From positions 132,035 through 196,034 of the forward strand of contig NZ_JNYV01000011.1 in assembly GCF_000717275.1 (NCBI RefSeq): a DNA stretch of 64,000 nt, read 5' to 3'. Each line of letters starts with the position of its first letter. The stretch's first letter is position 1. A model generated the notes under the pieces. That model searched no databases, was not told the DNA's origin, and worked only from the letters and a program-made list of their open reading frames with translations. Positions 7,110 to 14,469 of the stretch are shown piece after piece. This stretch comes from Kitasatospora arboriphila (GTDB taxonomy: Bacteria; Actinomycetota; Actinomycetes; Mycobacteriales; Mycobacteriaceae). Made by a program: the position numbers and the translations under genes.

Positions 7110-8488
7110 ACCCGGCTGCGGCAGAACCGAACACATCAACCGTCCTGTCGGCCGAGGACCTGATCGATCCGTACGCCGGCGTCATCCGTGCCTTGCACCC
7201 CGTGGATCGGCTCGACGCGATGCCCGAACGGTATGTGGGACTGACCGCCGAGATCGCCGACACCAGAACGCATGGGAACTGGCCGAGTGACCTGGTGTCC
7301 CTCGGAACCACCTTCGCCGACGAGCCGGGTGCCCGTATCGCGGCGATCGGCGAAGCCGTCGAGCGGTACTGCGGCAATTACGTGCCGAAAGACCTGCTGC
7401 GGGCGACATCTCGGGAGTTACGCAGCGTGGGCGTGCGCCATCTGGGGCCCGATGAACTGAACTTCTTCGCCGAGTGGCAACTCGAGACGCCGAGATTCCC
7501 GTTCGAGCGGTTCACCCATGACACGGTGATCGCCTGGTGTGCGGGCCGCGGTGACGACGGAGAACCGACGCTGGTGCCTGCGTCCTACGTCTATCTCAAC
7601 TGGCGAACCGGCACCCGTAAGCGCGACCCGTGGCTACACCATCTGAACTACGCGGGCATCGCCACCGGAGCAGGCCTGGACGACGCCGCCGCCCGAGGGT
7701 TGCTCGAACTCGTGGAACGGGACTCACTGTCGTTGTGGTGGCATCTGAACCTGCCCGCCCGCGGTATCGACATCGGTAGCGTGCCAGGGCTGGCCGACGA
7801 CCTCGGTGACACGCGATTACGTTGTCACCTGCTCGAATTGCCCGCATACTTCGGTGTCCCGGTGGTCGCTGCGGTGATCCACGACCCGGAACTGGGCATC
7901 GTGGCGGGGGGTTTCTCCGCCAAGCTCGACCCGGCCGAGACCGCCCGGAAGGCGGTACTCGAAGCCATTCACAGCTGGGTGTTCACGCGGGGCCTGCTGG
8001 AGCCCGACGGCTGGGTGTTCGGCTCCATGGAGGCCGGGGTGCTCTCCCGCGGGTTGTATCTGGACCATCGGGCGGACCGCAGCTACCTCGATGCCGCCGG
8101 TGTGCGGAGTGAGCATGTCCGCGATCTCGGGGCGCAGGCGCAGGTGTGGCTGGATCCGCTGACGCAGGAAGCGTTGCTGCCGCGCTTCACCGAACCGGCC
8201 ACCACGGTGGGTATCGACGAACTGCCCACCGGCGACCTCTCGGATCTCGAGCACCGACTGCGAGCCGCCGGCCACCAGGTCGTTGTCTGCGACATCACCA
8301 CGCCCGACATCGCATTGACGCCGCTGCGGGTGGCGAGGGTGTGCGCCGCCGGGTTGATCCCGAACGCCCCGGCGGGGTTCCCCTACTTCGGTCTGCCGCG
8401 GTGGCGGGAGATCGCGCGCGCAGAGGCGACGGGCTGCGATCCGGATGACCCGAACTCGTTGCTGCTGGTGGCCCCTCCGAGCTTATGA
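7106..8488 (+). CDS. YcaO-domain cyclodehydratase (TOMM azoline synthetase)
   Basis: A 460-aa YcaO protein. The ATP-binding signatures are visible: ARIAAIGEAVERYC at about residues 77-89 and GLLELVERDSLSLWWH near residue 200, followed by AGGFSAKLDPAETARKAVLE. YcaO proteins of this class phosphorylate backbone amides to form oxazolines or thiazolines at Ser/Thr/Cys. The precursor has Ser and Thr only, so oxazol(in)es are expected. The ATG at 7106 overlaps the hydrolase stop (ATGA) and is preferred over the longer open frame upstream. The C-terminus reads LLLVAPPSL rather than the PxPxP tail common in azoline-forming YcaOs, so a different backbone modification cannot be excluded. Confidence 0.87.
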   Translation: MNPAAAEPNTSTVLSAEDLIDPYAGVIRALHPVDRLDAMPERYVGLTAEIADTRTHGNWPSDLVSLGTTFADEPGARIAAIGEAVERYCGNYVPKDLLRATSRELRSVGVRHLGPDELNFFAEWQLETPRFPFERFTHDTVIAWCAGRGDDGEPTLVPASYVYLNWRTGTRKRDPWLHHLNYAGIATGAGLDDAAARGLLELVERDSLSLWWHLNLPARGIDIGSVPGLADDLGDTRLRCHLLELPAYFGVPVVAAVIHDPELGIVAGGFSAKLDPAETARKAVLEAIHSWVFTRGLLEPDGWVFGSMEAGVLSRGLYLDHRADRSYLDAAGVRSEHVRDLGAQAQVWLDPLTQEALLPRFTEPATTVGIDELPTGDLSDLEHRLRAAGHQVVVCDITTPDIALTPLRVARVCAAGLIPNAPAGFPYFGLPRWREIARAEATGCDPDDPNSLLLVAPPSL

Positions 8489-9711
8489 ACCCGTTTCGCA
8501 CATTCGTGGTCGCGCGCGCGATCTGCTGGGCGGGCAACGCCGTCACGCTGGTGGCGCTGCCTCTTCTCGTCTACCAGCAGAGCGGCTCGGCACTGCTGTC
8601 CGGTGTGACGTTTGCCGTCGAGTCGCTGCCCTATCTGCTGTTCGGGCTCTTCGCCGGCGCGGTGGCGGACCGGTTCGACCGCAAGTCCATCCTTGTTGTC
8701 GCCCAGATGCTGAGTGCAGTGGCGCTGGCGTCGATTCCGCTGGCGAATGTCGCTGGGGACGTCCTGATCGTGCACGCCCTTACCGTTGCCTTCCTCGTGT
8801 CCACGCTGTTCGTGTTCTACGATGCGGCGTCGTTCGGGGTGGTGCCCGCTCTGGTCGGGCGGGACCGGATAGCCGACGCCACAGGAACATTGGTGTCCGT
8901 GGGTACCGTCATCGGGATTGCCGGACCGTTGCTGGGTGGTGTGGCGGCCACTGCGCTCAGTCCCGCCGGTGCGATCGCGATCGATGCATGCTGCTATCTG
9001 TCTGCGGCGGCACTCACCGCCACCATCGCGATTCCCCCGAACGCCGTCGAAGCCGTTCCGGGCCGTCGTATCTCGGACCAGATAGGTGAGGGGTTGCGGT
9101 ACATCTGGCAGCAGCCGGTGGTGCGCGCATTGACTCTGGTGGGAATCGGTGTGAGCCTCGCCAACGGCGTGGTGGTCGGACTGATGGTGGTGGTGGGTGT
9201 CCGGCGACTGGGCCTGGGTGACGGCGACGCCCGACTGGGTGCTTTGTATGCGGCCACCGCGCTGGGGGCGTTCCTCATCAGCCTCGTCAGCGCAAAGATC
9301 CAGCGTGTCGTGGACACCGGGAAGATCACCCTCACCGGAATCGCCGTGTCCGCCGGGGCGATGCTGCTGTGGGCACAGACGCCCTGGTTTGTCGTCTCGC
9401 TGGTGACCCTGGTTGTGTACCAGGCTGCCAACACGATGATCATCGTCAACGGAATCGTTGTGCGGCAATCGATCACGCCCGACGAGTTGCAGTCGCGGGT
9501 GAATACGACGGCGCGAATGATCGCCATGGGCGGTACGCCGTTCGGCGCTGCGATGGGTGGGGCGGTGGCGCAGGTCGGCGGTGTCGGTGTGGCGGTGTCC
9601 GCCGGCGCGGTTGCCCTGCTGTGTTCAGCCTTCGTCGGCTGGCGGATGGGGGTCGCCCGCCTGCCGCTGCTCGTCGACCTCACACCGAGCGCCCACGGCA
9701 AAGGCGAGTAG
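8485..9711 (+). CDS. MFS transporter (EntS-like), putative RiPP exporter
   Basis: A 408-aa protein with about twelve hydrophobic segments. The MFS motif A appears after the second helix as GAVADRFDRKSIL. The closest general type is the MFS_3/EntS group of siderophore and drug exporters. It is the last gene of the coupled operon (ATGA overlap with the YcaO gene), so export of the modified peptide is the likely job. Its 3' end overlaps the convergent SagB-type gene by 87 bases, which is long for a convergent pair but both termini are well supported. Confidence 0.86.
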   Translation: MNPFRTFVVARAICWAGNAVTLVALPLLVYQQSGSALLSGVTFAVESLPYLLFGLFAGAVADRFDRKSILVVAQMLSAVALASIPLANVAGDVLIVHALTVAFLVSTLFVFYDAASFGVVPALVGRDRIADATGTLVSVGTVIGIAGPLLGGVAATALSPAGAIAIDACCYLSAAALTATIAIPPNAVEAVPGRRISDQIGEGLRYIWQQPVVRALTLVGIGVSLANGVVVGLMVVVGVRRLGLGDGDARLGALYAATALGAFLISLVSAKIQRVVDTGKITLTGIAVSAGAMLLWAQTPWFVVSLVTLVVYQAANTMIIVNGIVVRQSITPDELQSRVNTTARMIAMGGTPFGAAMGGAVAQVGGVGVAVSAGAVALLCSAFVGWRMGVARLPLLVDLTPSAHGKGE

Positions 9712-10401
9712 TGGGACCTGGCTGCGCTGCAACGAGAGCATCTCGCTGATCTGGTTGTCATAGAACCCGGATATCGCACAGCAGGCGAGGTCGAGTGCGG
9801 TGGCGATGAGGTACAGGTGTGCTGCAGCGAAGCCGGCATCGACATGCAAGGTGCGATAGTGCCGCTCGGAATATTTGGTCAGTGTCGCGTCGAGTTCACC
9901 GACGAGAATGACGACAACCGGAGCGCGTCGGGCGAACTGCGGTTGAACGAGACCCTGTGCGAGTGCGCCGCGTACATCGCCTGTTCTGCGCCGGAGCAAC
10001 CGGTGGTGGACGCGGTCGAACTCGTACACACCCACGGGTATCTCGTCGAGTGTTTGCAGCGCAACCACGTAAGCGGTGGTCGACGGTAGGCCACCGGCGC
10101 TGGGATGGAAAGTCAACAAGCGCTCCTCGCCGTCGCCGGTTCGCACGGTGCGCTGTGGACCTAGCGCCCACCGCAGCAACGCCGACAGGTCTGGGTGGCC
10201 GAGCGGGCCGTAGCTGTACCGCGAGCGCCGGTCGCGGAGGACGCCGTCGATCGGAACCGATGGCGCGTCGGAGGGTTCACTCAGCGTGATCACCCCGTCG
10301 CCCTCGGACAGCCGGATCGGCGACACGGGAGGGCCCGAGTCGGTGAGGGCATCGTGGACTGCCCGTGCGCGCTCGACTCTTGTACCCACCAGACCATCCA
10401 T
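9625..10401 (-). CDS. SagB-type FMN dehydrogenase (azoline oxidase)
   Basis: A 258-aa nitroreductase-fold protein of the SagB/McbC/ThcOx group. Visible features are DRRSRYSYGPLGHPDLSALL, FHPSAGGLPSTTAYVVAL, GVYEFDRVHHRLL, and FAAAHLYLIATALDLACCAI before the FMN-contact segment. These enzymes oxidise azolines to azoles, completing the cyclodehydratase-partner-dehydrogenase set. The ATG at 10401 is 11 bases from Zur-like operator 3 and has no clear ribosome site, so translation may be leaderless. It is transcribed towards the RiPP operon rather than with it, and shares its operator with the L36 gene. Confidence 0.87.
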   Translation of the reverse strand: MDGLVGTRVERARAVHDALTDSGPPVSPIRLSEGDGVITLSEPSDAPSVPIDGVLRDRRSRYSYGPLGHPDLSALLRWALGPQRTVRTGDGEERLLTFHPSAGGLPSTTAYVVALQTLDEIPVGVYEFDRVHHRLLRRRTGDVRGALAQGLVQPQFARRAPVVVILVGELDATLTKYSERHYRTLHVDAGFAAAHLYLIATALDLACCAISGFYDNQISEMLSLQRSQVPLLAFAVGARCEVDEQRQAGDPHPPADEG

Positions 10402-10411
10402 GGCATGTAGT

Positions 10412-10434
10412 CTAATGACAACGATTGTCATTAG
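10412..10434. promoter_or_regulatory. Zur-like operator 3 (sagB/rpmJ divergent promoter)
   Basis: A perfect 10-bp inverted repeat, CTAATGACAA and TTGTCATTAG, separated by CGA. The inner TGACAACGATTGTCA fits TGANAATNATTNTCA with one mismatch. TTGTCA (10425-10430) and TAGTGT (10448-10453), 17 bases apart, could be the L36 promoter, so Zur binding would block it. Confidence 0.78.
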
Positions 10435-10528
10435 TTCGCCGGGCAGGTAGTGTCCTGAATGCACCGAAAGCCGGTCGCGTATAAGGCGCGCAGCAGGACA
10501 CCCTGCCGCGCATGGACATTGGAGCACC

Positions 10529-10651
10529 GTGAAGGTCCGTGCATCACTCAAGTCGTTGAAGAACCAGCCCGGCTCGCAGGTCGTGCGCCGTCGCGGCAAG
10601 ATCTTTGTGATCAACAAGGGGAACCCGCGGTTCAAGGCCCGGCAGGGGTAG
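10529..10651 (+). CDS. rpmJ: 50S ribosomal protein L36, zinc-independent (C-minus) paralogue
   Basis: A 40-aa ribosomal L36 from GTG 10529 to TAG 10649-10651, with GGAG just upstream. The sequence starts [19 protein letters not shown] and ends NPRFKARQG, the pattern of the YkgO/RpmJ2 type. The four zinc ligands of canonical L36 (CxxC...C...H) are absent. Such C-minus paralogues are produced when zinc is scarce and are usually Zur-repressed, freeing zinc from ribosomes. The Zur-like palindrome upstream agrees. This gene is the strongest contextual evidence that the neighbouring RiPP/importer genes answer to zinc. Confidence 0.93.
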   Translation: MKVRASLKSLKNQPGSQVVRRRGKIFVINKGNPRFKARQG

Positions 10652-10665
10652 TCGACGTAGGGGGT

Positions 10666-11625
10666 TCAGTGGTCGCCTGGCCAGTCGACGTCGGCGGGTG
10701 ACTTGTCGTCGCGCAATCCTTTCCAGCTGGGGTGGCGGAGTTTGCCGGTGAACTCGCGGTACTCGACATCTCCGACGTATGTCGGCGTCACCCAGCGAGC
10801 GTCTTTGGCGATGGCCCGTGGGGGAGTCTGGGCGAACGGCGGAGTTGATGTCTCTATCGCGGTGAGCATCTCGAGTAGTTCTCGCCGCATCGCAGAAGAG
10901 AATCCTGTACCCACGTGGCCGATGTAGACGAGTTCGCCGTCTGCGTTGTGAGCGCCCAGTAGCAGCGAGCCGATTCCACCCGAAGCGGCGCCAGACCCTG
11001 GAACCCATCCGCCGACAACCACTTCGGTGTTGCTGCGCAGCGGGGTCTTGATCCAGGCGGGTGACCTGCGGCCTGGTCTGTACACCGAATCGGTCTTCTT
11101 GGCCACCACCCCCTCAAGGCCGTTCTGGCGGGCGATGTCGAGCATTGTCTTGCCGTCGGTGTCGGTCCAGATGGGTGGAACGCGAACCCGTTTCGATTCC
11201 AGCCCGAGGTCGTCGAGTAGTCGGCGCCGCGTGAGGTAGGGCAGGCTCGCGACGTCGTCGCCGTCGAGCTCGAGGATGTCGAACACGTAGAAGGTCGTGG
11301 GCACATCCTTGCGGAGTTGTGCGCTCGGTTTGAGTACGTGCATACGTTGCTGAAGGCGCGCGAACGACGGTCGGCCTGTGTCATCCAACGCAACGATCTC
11401 GCCGTCGAGCACAACCGGGTGGCCGGCCACGGCTCCGGGCAGTGCGTCGACGAGTTCGGGAAAACTGCCGGAGACGTTGTTGCCATTGCGGCTGACGAGA
11501 CGCGCCGAGGCCGAGTCGACAACCGCGATTGCCCTCTGCCCGTCCCACTTCATCTCGTATGCCCAGCCGGAACCAGCGGGCGGCGTGCCGAGGGTGGCAA
11601 GCATCGGAAGCGGTGCGTCTGTCAT
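10666..11625 (-). CDS. ATP-dependent DNA ligase (LigD ligase-domain type)
   Basis: A 319-aa stand-alone ligase. The nucleotidyl-transfer motif EMKWDGQR carries the Lys adenylation site at about residue 26. Further motifs are LDGEIVALD, FYVFDILELDG, GLEGVVAKK and PAWIKTPLR (motif V Lys). The C-terminal OB domain ends with the YREFTGKLRHPSWKGLR type of segment seen in LigD/LigC enzymes of NHEJ and repair. Length is normal for a single ligase domain; no polymerase or nuclease domain is attached. It converges on the L36 gene with a 14-bp gap. No link to metal uptake is seen. Confidence 0.9.
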   Translation of the reverse strand: MTDAPLPMLATLGTPPAGSGWAYEMKWDGQRAIAVVDSASARLVSRNGNNVSGSFPELVDALPGAVAGHPVVLDGEIVALDDTGRPSFARLQQRMHVLKPSAQLRKDVPTTFYVFDILELDGDDVASLPYLTRRRLLDDLGLESKRVRVPPIWTDTDGKTMLDIARQNGLEGVVAKKTDSVYRPGRRSPAWIKTPLRSNTEVVVGGWVPGSGAASGGIGSLLLGAHNADGELVYIGHVGTGFSSAMRRELLEMLTAIETSTPPFAQTPPRAIAKDARWVTPTYVGDVEYREFTGKLRHPSWKGLRDDKSPADVDWPGDH

Positions 11626-11761
11626 ACCGTTCGAGTCTGCCGTGAGGCGAGGGATGGCACCACCCCGCCCAGCGGGGAGTTCGGGTCTGGAAAACAGCGC
11701 GTGACGCTGCAGGTCATCAAGGGTTGACCCGGTCAGGGTCCGTTCGAGTAGCGTTCGGCGT

Positions 11762-12562
11762 ATGGCTCTCGATCACGGTGACCCCGGCGACGCTCCCTCT
11801 GTGCCACCTCCGCTGGCGGACATCGCCGACACCACGCGGCCGTCCGCGGCAGAGGAAGCGCGAACGCTCGTGGCGTCGACGAACATCGGTACGCTCGCCA
11901 GCCTCACCGCAGACGGCGACCCGTGGGCATCGTTCATCACCTACGGTCTGCTCGACGGGTCGCCGGTTCTGTGTGTCTCGCACATGGCCGAACACGGCCG
12001 CAATCTCGCGGGCAATCCCCGGGCCAGCATCGCGGTGGTGACACCCAACGCCGAGGCGGACCCGTTGGCCAGCGCCCGCATCACGCTGGCCGGTCATGTG
12101 GAGAAGCCGAGCGAGGCCGAGTACGCGGCAGCCCGCCAGGCGCACCTGGACGGGGTGCCCGCTGCGAAGTACTACGTCGACTACAGCGATTTCTCCCTCT
12201 GGGTGTTGCGCGTCGAGCGCGTGCGGTGGGTAGGTGGGTACGGCCGCATGGACTCGGCATCCGCCGAGGCCTATGCCGCAGCGTCACCCGACCCGGTGAT
12301 CCCCAAGGCGGCCGGCGCGATCGACCACCTCAACAACGACCACCGCGACTCCCTGCTCGCCATGGCCCAGACACTCGGTGGTTTCCCCGACACCACCGAG
12401 GTGACCTGCACCGGCGCCGACCGCTACGGACTCGATCTACGCGTCACCACGCCGCGAGGCGTGGCCTACACCCGCGCGGGGTACGCATCGCCGATCAACT
12501 CGATCGACGAATTGCGTTCGGCCACGGTGGAACTCGCACGCCGCGCACGTGCTGCTCACTAG
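11762..12562 (+). CDS. HugZ-like pyridoxamine-phosphate-oxidase-fold protein with DUF2470
   Basis: A 266-aa protein. The N-terminal split-barrel flavin-type domain (LVASTNIGTLASLTADGDPW) resembles HugZ/PNPOx proteins. The C-terminal DUF2470-type domain (AIDHLNNDHRDSLLAMAQ) is typical of haem-utilisation members. HugZ proteins bind or degrade haem to release iron; many actinobacterial relatives are uncharacterised. The ATG at 11762 was chosen because no good alternative exists. The gene converges with the SDR, the stops overlapping by four bases. No iron or zinc box is evident upstream. Confidence 0.8.
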   Translation: MALDHGDPGDAPSVPPPLADIADTTRPSAAEEARTLVASTNIGTLASLTADGDPWASFITYGLLDGSPVLCVSHMAEHGRNLAGNPRASIAVVTPNAEADPLASARITLAGHVEKPSEAEYAAARQAHLDGVPAAKYYVDYSDFSLWVLRVERVRWVGGYGRMDSASAEAYAAASPDPVIPKAAGAIDHLNNDHRDSLLAMAQTLGGFPDTTEVTCTGADRYGLDLRVTTPRGVAYTRAGYASPINSIDELRSATVELARRARAAH

Positions 12563-13263
12563 TTGACGAGCTGGGGATAGAGCGTCTCGATGCCGGCCGA
12601 CAGACCGGCCTTGACGTTCGCGCTGATCTCGTCGGCGATCACCTCGTAATCGCCCGCCGCGAGCCCGTCGTACGCGAGCCGGACGATGTCGGCGGGATCG
12701 TTCTTCTCCGCGTCTACCGCGGCGGTCATCGGGGTGTCGGTGTAGCCGAGGTGCAGCCCCATCACGTGCGTTCCCTGCGCCGCGAGTTCGATCCGGAACG
12801 AGTTGGTCGCCGACCAGAACGCGGCCTTGGACGCGCTGTAGTCCGCGGCGAGTCCGATCCAGCTCAGTACCGAGTGCACGTCGAGGAATGCTCCTCCGCC
12901 GTTCGCGGCCAGAACCGGCGCGAATGTTCGCACCACCTGGATGGCGCCGAAGAAGTTGACCTCGAAGGTCGCGCGGATGGTCTCGATCGATGTGGTGCTC
13001 AGATTGTCGCCACCCAGGATTCCGGCGTTGTTGATCACGATCGTGGTGTCGCTCGCGAGTTCGGCGGCAGCTCGGATGGAGCGGTCGTCGGTGACGTCGA
13101 GTGCGATGGGGACGATGCAATTGTCGGGCCACTCGCGCGGACTGCGGGCAGAGGCATAGACCTTCGCGGCCCCGCGGTCGAGCGCCTGCTCCACGAACTC
13201 GCGGCCCAGGCCGCCGTTGGCTCCGGTCACCAGGACCACTGCACCTTCGAAGTCGACGGACAT
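12559..13263 (-). CDS. SDR family oxidoreductase
   Basis: A 234-aa short-chain dehydrogenase. It has the NAD(P) loop TGANGGLGR (about residues 13-21), NNAG near residue 80, catalytic Ser in VHSVLSW and YSASKAA with catalytic Tyr/Lys. Length is on the short side but complete. The ATG at 13263 is chosen because it immediately precedes the Rossmann strand VVLVTGANGG; the open frame extends further upstream. Substrate unknown. Confidence 0.88.
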   Translation of the reverse strand: MSVDFEGAVVLVTGANGGLGREFVEQALDRGAAKVYASARSPREWPDNCIVPIALDVTDDRSIRAAAELASDTTIVINNAGILGGDNLSTTSIETIRATFEVNFFGAIQVVRTFAPVLAANGGGAFLDVHSVLSWIGLAADYSASKAAFWSATNSFRIELAAQGTHVMGLHLGYTDTPMTAAVDAEKNDPADIVRLAYDGLAAGDYEVIADEISANVKAGLSAGIETLYPQLVN

Positions 13264-13405
13264 GTTTGTACTCTTTTCTGCTGTCGGGATCTGGCTTTGG
13301 TAATCCAAAGCCAGGGGTGATGAGTTTTATTCCGCCGAAGGAGTGATGGACCCTCGTGCGAGGAAGGTTCAGTCCCCTCTTACCTTCGTGGACCACACTG
13401 GGATC

Positions 13406-14386
13406 GTGATCGTCAGTCCGTTGCGTCGCCTCGCGCGTCGAACCGCCGTGCGTCGTCGCGGCGCCGGGCGCGCGCCCCGACGTTCGTTGCGCTGGCAGAT
13501 AACCGTGCTGGCTGGGGCAGTTGTGGCGGTGGCCGCCGCGGTGATGGCCCTGGCCGCTTACCTGGTGGTCAGCGACGGGCTGAACGAACGTGTCGACGAC
13601 AACCTGAAGTCGCGGGCTCAGTCGGTGACGACCTGGGTGAACCAGGGGATCGAAGTCGAGGACCAGGCATCTCTGGAGATGGTCGCGCAGACGATCCGGT
13701 ACGGCGACAACGGCATCTACTTCGGACTCGTGCTGCAGAACGGGCTGACCGTTCGAACCGGTCCCATTCCGATCGGGCCCGGTCAACGCGATGTGATCGA
13801 GGGCAAACAGGAATCGTCGCTGTCGAATGTCGACGGTCATCGCGTTCTCGCCCAGAGGCTCACCGATGGGGTCACGCTGGTCCTCTCCAAAGACCTGACC
13901 TCCACGCATGCGGTGCTGACCCGGCTCGCCTGGGTGTTCGGCATCATCGGCGGGTGCGGCGCCATCCTGGCCGGGGTGGCGGGCACAACGGTCGCGCAGG
14001 CAGGCCTTCGGCCGGTCGACCGACTGATACGAGCATCTGAACGGGTCGCCCGAACCGATGATCTCCGCCCGATCCAGGTGGCCGGGAACGACGAGCTGGC
14101 CGGCCTCGCCTCCACGTTCAACATGATGCTGGCCGCGTTGTCGGATTCGCGTGATCGGCAGTCTCAGCTGATCGCCGACGCCGGCCACGAGCTCCGGACC
14201 CCGCTCACCTCGTTGCGGACGAACCTCGAGTTGCTGATCGCCGCGAGCAAGCCCGGTGCGTCGGCGATGTCCGAAGAAGACATGGCGGAACTGCGGTCGG
14301 ATGTGATCGATCAGATCGAGGAGTTCTCTGCGCTGGTCGCCGACCTGGTGGACGTGGCACGGCCGCCGTCGATGGGGCGTTCCTAG
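13406..14386 (+). pseudogene. truncated MprB-like sensor histidine kinase (no ATPase domain)
   Basis: The translation has an N-terminal membrane helix (residues about 30-55 from GTG 13406), an extracytoplasmic domain, a second membrane helix, a HAMP domain (RPVDRLIRASERVARTDDL), and a HisKA domain with H-box LIADAGHELRTPLTSLRTNL. It then stops after LVADLVDVARPPSMGRS. The HATPase_c domain (N, G1, F, G2 boxes) is missing; MprB-type kinases are about 500 aa, this is 326. No response regulator is adjacent. The stop lies about 80 bp before the siderophore exporter gene, so the 3' half may have been lost when the cluster was inserted. An alternative start at 13343 has its ribosome site too close. 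It could form a dimer but cannot phosphorylate itself. Confidence 0.72.
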
Positions 14387-14401
14387 GGTGGTCGCGGCTA
14401 C

Positions 14402-14415
14402 TTAGGGCGCCCTAA
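14402..14415. other. perfect 14-bp palindrome at kinase/siderophore cluster border
   Basis: TTAGGGCGCCCTAA is a perfect palindrome 16 bp after the truncated kinase stop. It shares TTAGG ends with IdeR half-sites but lacks their central spacing. It may be an operator or a remnant at the rearrangement point; function unknown. Confidence 0.5.
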
Positions 14416-14450
14416 AATTATCGGCAGGGGAGTCGCTCGGGCGCCCGAAG

Positions 14451-14469
14451 GTAGGATAGCCTAATCATG
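14451..14469 (+). promoter_or_regulatory. IdeR-like iron box (siderophore exporter)
   Basis: GTAGGATAGCCTAATCATG matches about 13 of 19 positions of the IdeR consensus and includes the intact core TAGCCTAA. It runs into the GTG start of the exporter gene, suggesting leaderless iron-repressed transcription. Confidence 0.7.

Noticed and set aside
3744..10434. The three palindromes at 3744, 4746 and 10412 as Fur (iron) boxes
   Set aside because: They share AAT/ATT cores with Fur boxes, but iron control in this window is marked by distinct TTAGG-type boxes, and the gene for zinc-free L36 behind the third one fits Zur much better. Fur-family cross-reading cannot be fully excluded.
11923..13320. 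Long plus-strand open frame across the HugZ/SDR region
   Set aside because: It is a shadow of the HugZ-like gene and then of the antisense SDR; its translation is Arg/Gly-rich without any domain, as expected for a high-GC off-frame.
13406..14386. Functional two-component sensor
   Set aside because: The HATPase_c domain is absent and no response regulator gene is adjacent, so it is listed as truncated.
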